Source of the DNA: Pseudomonadota bacterium
GTDB taxonomy: Bacteria > Desulfobacterota > Binatia > Binatales > Binataceae
DNA length: 44,016 bases
Reading direction: 5' to 3'
Assembly (NCBI GenBank): GCA_021324455.1
Contig: JAJPJA010000008.1
Coordinates: 1-44,016, forward strand
Translations under genes and position numbers: made by a program
Shown here: positions 40,506 through 44,016 of the stretch, in pieces
Layout of the letters: the number at the start of each line of letters is the position of its first letter
Position numbering within the stretch: the stretch's first letter is position 1
The notes under the pieces: model-generated
What the model was told of the DNA's origin: nothing
Database searches by the model: none
What the model saw: only the letters and a program-made list of their open reading frames with translations

Positions 40506-40995
40506 GATGTGCCTGCTTGCGCGGCCCGGAGTCCTCTGAAGCACCTGCGCCGCCCTGGCCCCGGCCATGCCGAGCGGCTTTTGGCCTCGACCTCTTGCCG
40601 GCGGCCGGCCGCATTGCCGGCGCAGCACGCTTGAGGTAGCCCTCGATTGCCGCGGGCAGCGTGCGCGTGTCGATCGGCTTGGACAGGTATCCGTCGCATC
40701 CCGCCGCCAGCGCCTTCTGCTCGTCCCCCTTCATCGCGTAGGCGGTAAGCGCAACCACCACGATTTGCTTGAATCGCGGGTCGCGTTTGAGCCGTCCGGT
40801 CAGCTCCAGACCATCGATCCCCGGCATCTGGATATCCATCAGGATCAGGTCCGGCTTCCAATGTTCCAGCAGCGCCAACGCCTCCTGGGCGTCCATCGCG
40901 CTCTTGACCGGATAACCTTCGGCATCCAGGACGGCTTCCATCAGGCGCAGATTGGACTGATTGTCGTCCACTATCAGAATCGGTTGTGTCTTCAT
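40486..40995 (-). CDS. Response regulator receiver protein with basic tail
   Basis: A 169-residue protein. Residues 1-125 are a complete receiver: LIVDDNQSN (Asp10, Asp11), acceptor Asp54 in LILMDIQMPGIDG, Thr84 and Lys106 in YLSKPID. The remaining 45 residues are Arg/Lys/Gly-rich and end in a His cluster (KQAHHAHIHE), with no recognised output domain. ATG 40995 is supported by AAGGA just upstream; the open frame extends 32 codons further without receiver-like sequence. It lies 43 bases after the hybrid kinase and overlaps the globin kinase start, so it is probably the phosphate acceptor of one or both. Confidence 0.88.
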   Translation of the reverse strand: MKTQPILIVDDNQSNLRLMEAVLDAEGYPVKSAMDAQEALALLEHWKPDLILMDIQMPGIDGLELTGRLKRDPRFKQIVVVALTAYAMKGDEQKALAAGCDGYLSKPIDTRTLPAAIEGYLKRAAPAMRPAAGKRSRPKAARHGRGQGGAGASEDSGPRKQAHHAHIHE

Positions 40996-41038
40996 CAATC
41001 CTTCTATTGCAGCGTCGTTACTTGCTATTCGGGCGTCG

Positions 41039-44016
41039 CTATTTGGCCTGTCCTGCGACCCTGCCGTTGGCCGCTTTCTGCCCGCCCGCATGAGCCAGGG
41101 TCATGCTGATTTCCGCGAGCAGGGTTTGAATTGAACCGTCGCCCTTGGCCACCACGCCCTGGGTCGTCGCGGCCAGCAAGTCCTTTTCTTTTTTGGCCAG
41201 CTCCCGGGAGGTGAGAACGATGACCGGGGTGGAGCGTCCGTGTTCCGCGGCGCGGAAACGGCGTAGAAACTCGAATCCGTCCACCTTGGGCATCACCAGG
41301 TCCAGCACCACGACGTCGGGCGGCCGCTGGGCGGCCACGCGCAGCGCGGCCAGAGCGCTGGACTTGGCCACGGTCGCGTAGCCATTGTGATTGAGCGCGC
41401 TTTGGAACAGCTTAAGGTCGCGGCGGTTGTCATCCACCAGCAGCACAGTGGCCTCCTGGCCGGCCCGGCGGCCATCGACCCGTTTGATGGCGTTTATCAG
41501 GTCGCGCTCGTCGACCGGTTTTTCCAAAAAGTCATCGATGGCGAAGCCGACTCCGGCGCCTTCATCGGCCAGCACCGATACGACTACCACCGGCGTGCTT
41601 GCGTTGGGACCGCCTTTACGGATACGGCGCAGTACGTCCCATCCGCTCATGTCCGGGAGCATCAGGTCGAGCGTGACGGCGTCGAATTTGCGTTCGCGCA
41701 AAAGACGCAGCGCTTCGGACCCGGTGGCGGCGCTTTCCGCGGTGAAACCCGCTCCCTCCAGCGTGGCCACCAGCCACTGACGATCGCGCGCGGTATCCTC
41801 GATGACCAGGACCTTGCGCGCCCTACGATCGGGCGCGGATGAGACAGCCGCGGCATCGCGCATATTGGCCACATCGACGCGCGGCAAGGTGGCCGAAAAG
41901 ATGCTGCCTTTGCCCGGGGTGCTGACCACGCCCACCCAGCCGCCCTGGGCTTCGACAATCCGTTTGGTCAACGCCAGTCCCAGACCGGTGCCCTGATATT
42001 TCTTGGAAGCGCTGGCGTCGAGTTGCTGAAACTCCGCGAACAGGCGCGGTATGTCTTCCGCGCTGATCCCGATGCCGGTGTCCTCTACTTCCAGCACCAG
42101 TTTGTCGGAAGCCTGCGGCCGCATCCGGATCGTCACCCGCCCCTCCTCGGGGGTGAATTTCAACGCATTGGACAGATAATTGAACAGCACCTGCTTGAGC
42201 TTGGCCGGATCCAGCACCACCTCTTTGAGCGCGGGATCGATCTCGGTGTGCAGCCGGATCCGCTTGTGCGCGCTCAGGGTGCGCAGGATGTCGCAGGCCT
42301 CGGCGACCAGCCGCTGGGGGTCGATCGGCTCGGGGAAGAACTCCATCTTGCCCGATTCGACCTTCGACAGGTCGAGCACGTCGTTGATCAGTTGCAACAG
42401 ATGCCGCGCGCTGGTCAGGACGTCGCCGACGTAGCTCTTCTGCCTGGAGTTGATGGCGCCGGCGCGGCCGTCCTGAAGCAGTTCGGAAAAGCCGATGATG
42501 GCGTTGAGCGGGGTGCGCAGTTCGTGCGACATATTGGCGAGAAATTCGCTTTTCAGACGGTTGGCTTGCTGGACGCGGCGGTTCTGCTCCTCCAGTTCCT
42601 CGTTCTGACGGCGCAACTGTTCTTCCAGGCGCTTCTGCTCCGTGATGTCCTTGGAGATGAGGACGTATCCGATGGGCTGGCCCGCGGCGTCGCGGCGCAG
42701 GGTCAGCGCCACCGACGCGGTGAAACGCTGGCCGTCCTCGCGCACCCGCTCGAACACGCCCTCCGCCTTGCCGGTTTCCAGCGCCGTGCGCATGAAGTGG
42801 TTCACGCGTCCCGAATCGAGGTCGGCCGGCGTAAACAGCACCTTGGCGTTGCGTTTGCCGACCATGTCCTCGGCGCTGTAGCCGTAGTTGCGGCGCGCGC
42901 CCGCGTTCCAGTTGAGGATGCGCCCGTCGAGGTCCATCGCGATGATCGAATACTCGGTGGAGCTTTCCAGCACGTTGTTGAGAAAGGCGGTGGTTTCGGT
43001 CAGCTCGCTGTTCTGCTTGCGGATCTGCTCCTCCAGCGCCTTTTGCGCGGTGATATCGCGCGCGGCCGCGAACACGCCGCGCAGCCGCCCGTCGGCGTCG
43101 CGGAAGGTGGTGGCGTTGTAGGAGACCACGGTCTGGCGCCCGTCGCGGGCGCGGATGGTCAGCTCGTAGTTGGTCACCCGGTCCTCGGCCAGCACCTGGC
43201 GCACCCCCTCCTCGGCGCGCACCGGATCGGTAAAATATTGCTTGAACGGACTGCCAATCAGCTCTTCGCGCGCGTAGCCGGTGATTTCGCACATCTGGCG
43301 GTTGACGTCGGTGATCACGCCCAGCGTGTCGGTGGTCATCAGGGCGTCGATGTTGGATTCGATCAGGCTGCGGGTGTAGGCCTGCTGCTCGCGCATCGCG
43401 CGCTCGATTTCTTTCTGCTGGGTGATCTCGCGCGCGCCGGCCAGGATACCGGCGACGGCGCCGGAGGTGTCGTGGAAGACGGCGGCGTTGAAGGAGACCG
43501 GGACCTTGCGCGCGGTTTTGGTCCGCAGCACCAGCTCGTAGTTGGTCACGGCACCGTCGCGGAAGGTCTGCGCCACGCCGGCGCGCGCCGCTTCCGGATC
43601 GGTGAAATAGGAGAAAAACGAGCTGCCCGCCAGTTGTTTGCGGTTGTAGCCGGTCAGCTTGACGCTCTGCTCGTTGACGTCGGTGATGACGCCGTCGGGA
43701 TCGACCGTCATCAGGGCGTCAACGCTGGATTCGATCAGGCTGCGGTTGTAGTTCTGTTGCTCGCGCAACTGCTCTTCCAGGCGTTTCTGCTCGGTTATCT
43801 CGCGCGCGGCGGCAAAGATGCCGGCGACCTGCCCGGCCGTATCCTTGAAGGTGCCGGCGTTGAATGACACCACCGTGCGCTTGCCGGTGCGCGAGCGCAG
43901 CACCAGCTCGTAATTGGTGACCGAGCCTTCGGCCAGGGTCTGGCGCACGCCGGCGGCGGCGCGTTCGGGCTCGGTGAAATAATCCTTGAAGGAGCTGCCG
44001 ATCAGCTCATCGCGGC
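41039..44016 (-). CDS. Multi-PAS hybrid histidine kinase with two receiver domains (N-terminus off window)
   Basis: At least 992 residues are visible; the frame runs off the right edge inside a PAS domain. In order: a partial PAS, two complete PAS copies related to it (period 124 residues), a fourth divergent PAS (EYSIIAMDLDGRILNWNAGA), HisKA (FLANMSHELRTPLNAIIGF), HATPase_c (NYLSNALKF, DTGIGISAEDIPRLF, GTGLGLALTKRIVEAQGG), receiver 1 (VLVIEDTARDR, FDAVTLDLMLPDMSG, EKP) and receiver 2 (VLLVDDNRRDL, VVVLDLVMPKVDG). Receiver 2 ends with VVAKGDG instead of the usual KP. No membrane segment is visible in this part. It heads the signalling operon and may signal through its receivers to the small regulators downstream. 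Confidence 0.93.
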   Translation of the reverse strand, partial: RDELIGSSFKDYFTEPERAAAGVRQTLAEGSVTNYELVLRSRTGKRTVVSFNAGTFKDTAGQVAGIFAAAREITEQKRLEEQLREQQNYNRSLIESSVDALMTVDPDGVITDVNEQSVKLTGYNRKQLAGSSFFSYFTDPEAARAGVAQTFRDGAVTNYELVLRTKTARKVPVSFNAAVFHDTSGAVAGILAGAREITQQKEIERAMREQQAYTRSLIESNIDALMTTDTLGVITDVNRQMCEITGYAREELIGSPFKQYFTDPVRAEEGVRQVLAEDRVTNYELTIRARDGRQTVVSYNATTFRDADGRLRGVFAAARDITAQKALEEQIRKQNSELTETTAFLNNVLESSTEYSIIAMDLDGRILNWNAGARRNYGYSAEDMVGKRNAKVLFTPADLDSGRVNHFMRTALETGKAEGVFERVREDGQRFTASVALTLRRDAAGQPIGYVLISKDITEQKRLEEQLRRQNEELEEQNRRVQQANRLKSEFLANMSHELRTPLNAIIGFSELLQDGRAGAINSRQKSYVGDVLTSARHLLQLINDVLDLSKVESGKMEFFPEPIDPQRLVAEACDILRTLSAHKRIRLHTEIDPALKEVVLDPAKLKQVLFNYLSNALKFTPEEGRVTIRMRPQASDKLVLEVEDTGIGISAEDIPRLFAEFQQLDASASKKYQGTGLGLALTKRIVEAQGGWVGVVSTPGKGSIFSATLPRVDVANMRDAAAVSSAPDRRARKVLVIEDTARDRQWLVATLEGAGFTAESAATGSEALRLLRERKFDAVTLDLMLPDMSGWDVLRRIRKGGPNASTPVVVVSVLADEGAGVGFAIDDFLEKPVDERDLINAIKRVDGRRAGQEATVLLVDDNRRDLKLFQSALNHNGYATVAKSSALAALRVAAQRPPDVVVLDLVMPKVDGFEFLRRFRAAEHGRSTPVIVLTSRELAKKEKDLLAATTQGVVAKGDGSIQTLLAEISMTLAHAGGQKAANGRVAGQAK
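43001..44016 (-). repeat. Tandem PAS-coding repeat, 372-bp period
   Basis: Sequence blocks recur exactly 372 bases (124 codons) apart. For example AGCTCGTAGT at 43161 and 43533 and its variant AGCTCGTAAT at 43905, and GATCAGGCTG at 43361 and 43733. Two full units (43001-43372, 43373-43744) and part of a third (43745-44016) are visible. Conservation at DNA level suggests recent duplication or gene conversion inside the kinase gene. Confidence 0.85.

Noticed and set aside
41823..43867. Long alternative frames on both strands across the hybrid kinase gene
   Set aside because: They have Arg/Gly/Ala-rich translations and arise from the strong third-position GC bias of the kinase gene.
43001..44016. 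Regular spacing of repeats resembling an array element
   Set aside because: The period is an exact multiple of three and the units encode PAS domains in frame, so it is an internal gene duplication and not a CRISPR or mobile array.

Overview
The window is high-GC Gram-negative bacterial DNA. The gene content (outer-membrane polysaccharide export protein, Wzc-type co-polymerase, ADP-heptose genes, a sigma-54 activator, multi-PAS and globin-coupled histidine kinases) and the style of the proteins suggest a deltaproteobacterium-like lineage (Desulfobacterota, Myxococcota or Binatota). This placement is an inference; there is no rRNA or other phylogenetic marker in the window.

Positions 344-35652 form one long, almost gapless + strand locus for a Wzy-dependent exopolysaccharide or capsule. 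It opens with a small excisionase-type HTH protein, a Wza-like export protein and a Wzc-like co-polymerase/kinase. A nucleotide-sugar block follows (4539-12343): RmlB, RmlA, a 2OG-Fe(II) oxygenase, a methyltransferase, a NeuD-like acyltransferase, a beta-propeller protein, a FemAB/GNAT-like acyltransferase, a QdtA/FdtA ketoisomerase and a PLP aminotransferase. Together these should make a decorated dTDP-3-amino-3,6-dideoxyhexose. Next come a Wzx flippase, alternating GT4 and GT9 glycosyltransferases, the initiating polyprenyl-phosphate sugar-phosphate transferase, a second HTH protein and a Wzy/ligase-like polymerase. After these lie more glycosyltransferases: three further GT4, a GT2-methyltransferase fusion and a GT-C membrane enzyme.

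The distal part (29569-35652) holds a second 2OG oxygenase, an HldE-like heptose kinase whose nucleotidyltransferase domain looks dead, a cupin, an esterase, a 57-residue CxxC/HxxC zinc-finger-like protein, a secreted beta-helix protein, a separate intact RfaE2 adenylyltransferase and a third HTH protein. A perfect 14-bp hairpin followed by nine T (35756-35799) ends the locus. Heptose activation genes and two heptosyltransferase-like GT9 enzymes together suggest heptose in the polymer.

After the terminator are an XRE-cupin regulator and a small hypothetical protein on the + strand. The minus strand from the right edge to 37100 is a signalling operon: a multi-PAS hybrid histidine kinase (N-terminus off the window), a receiver protein, a globin-coupled histidine kinase, a CheY-like receiver and an NtrC-family activator with unusual key residues. 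It may control the polysaccharide locus, but the sequence does not prove that link. No tRNA, rRNA, CRISPR array or insertion sequence was seen.
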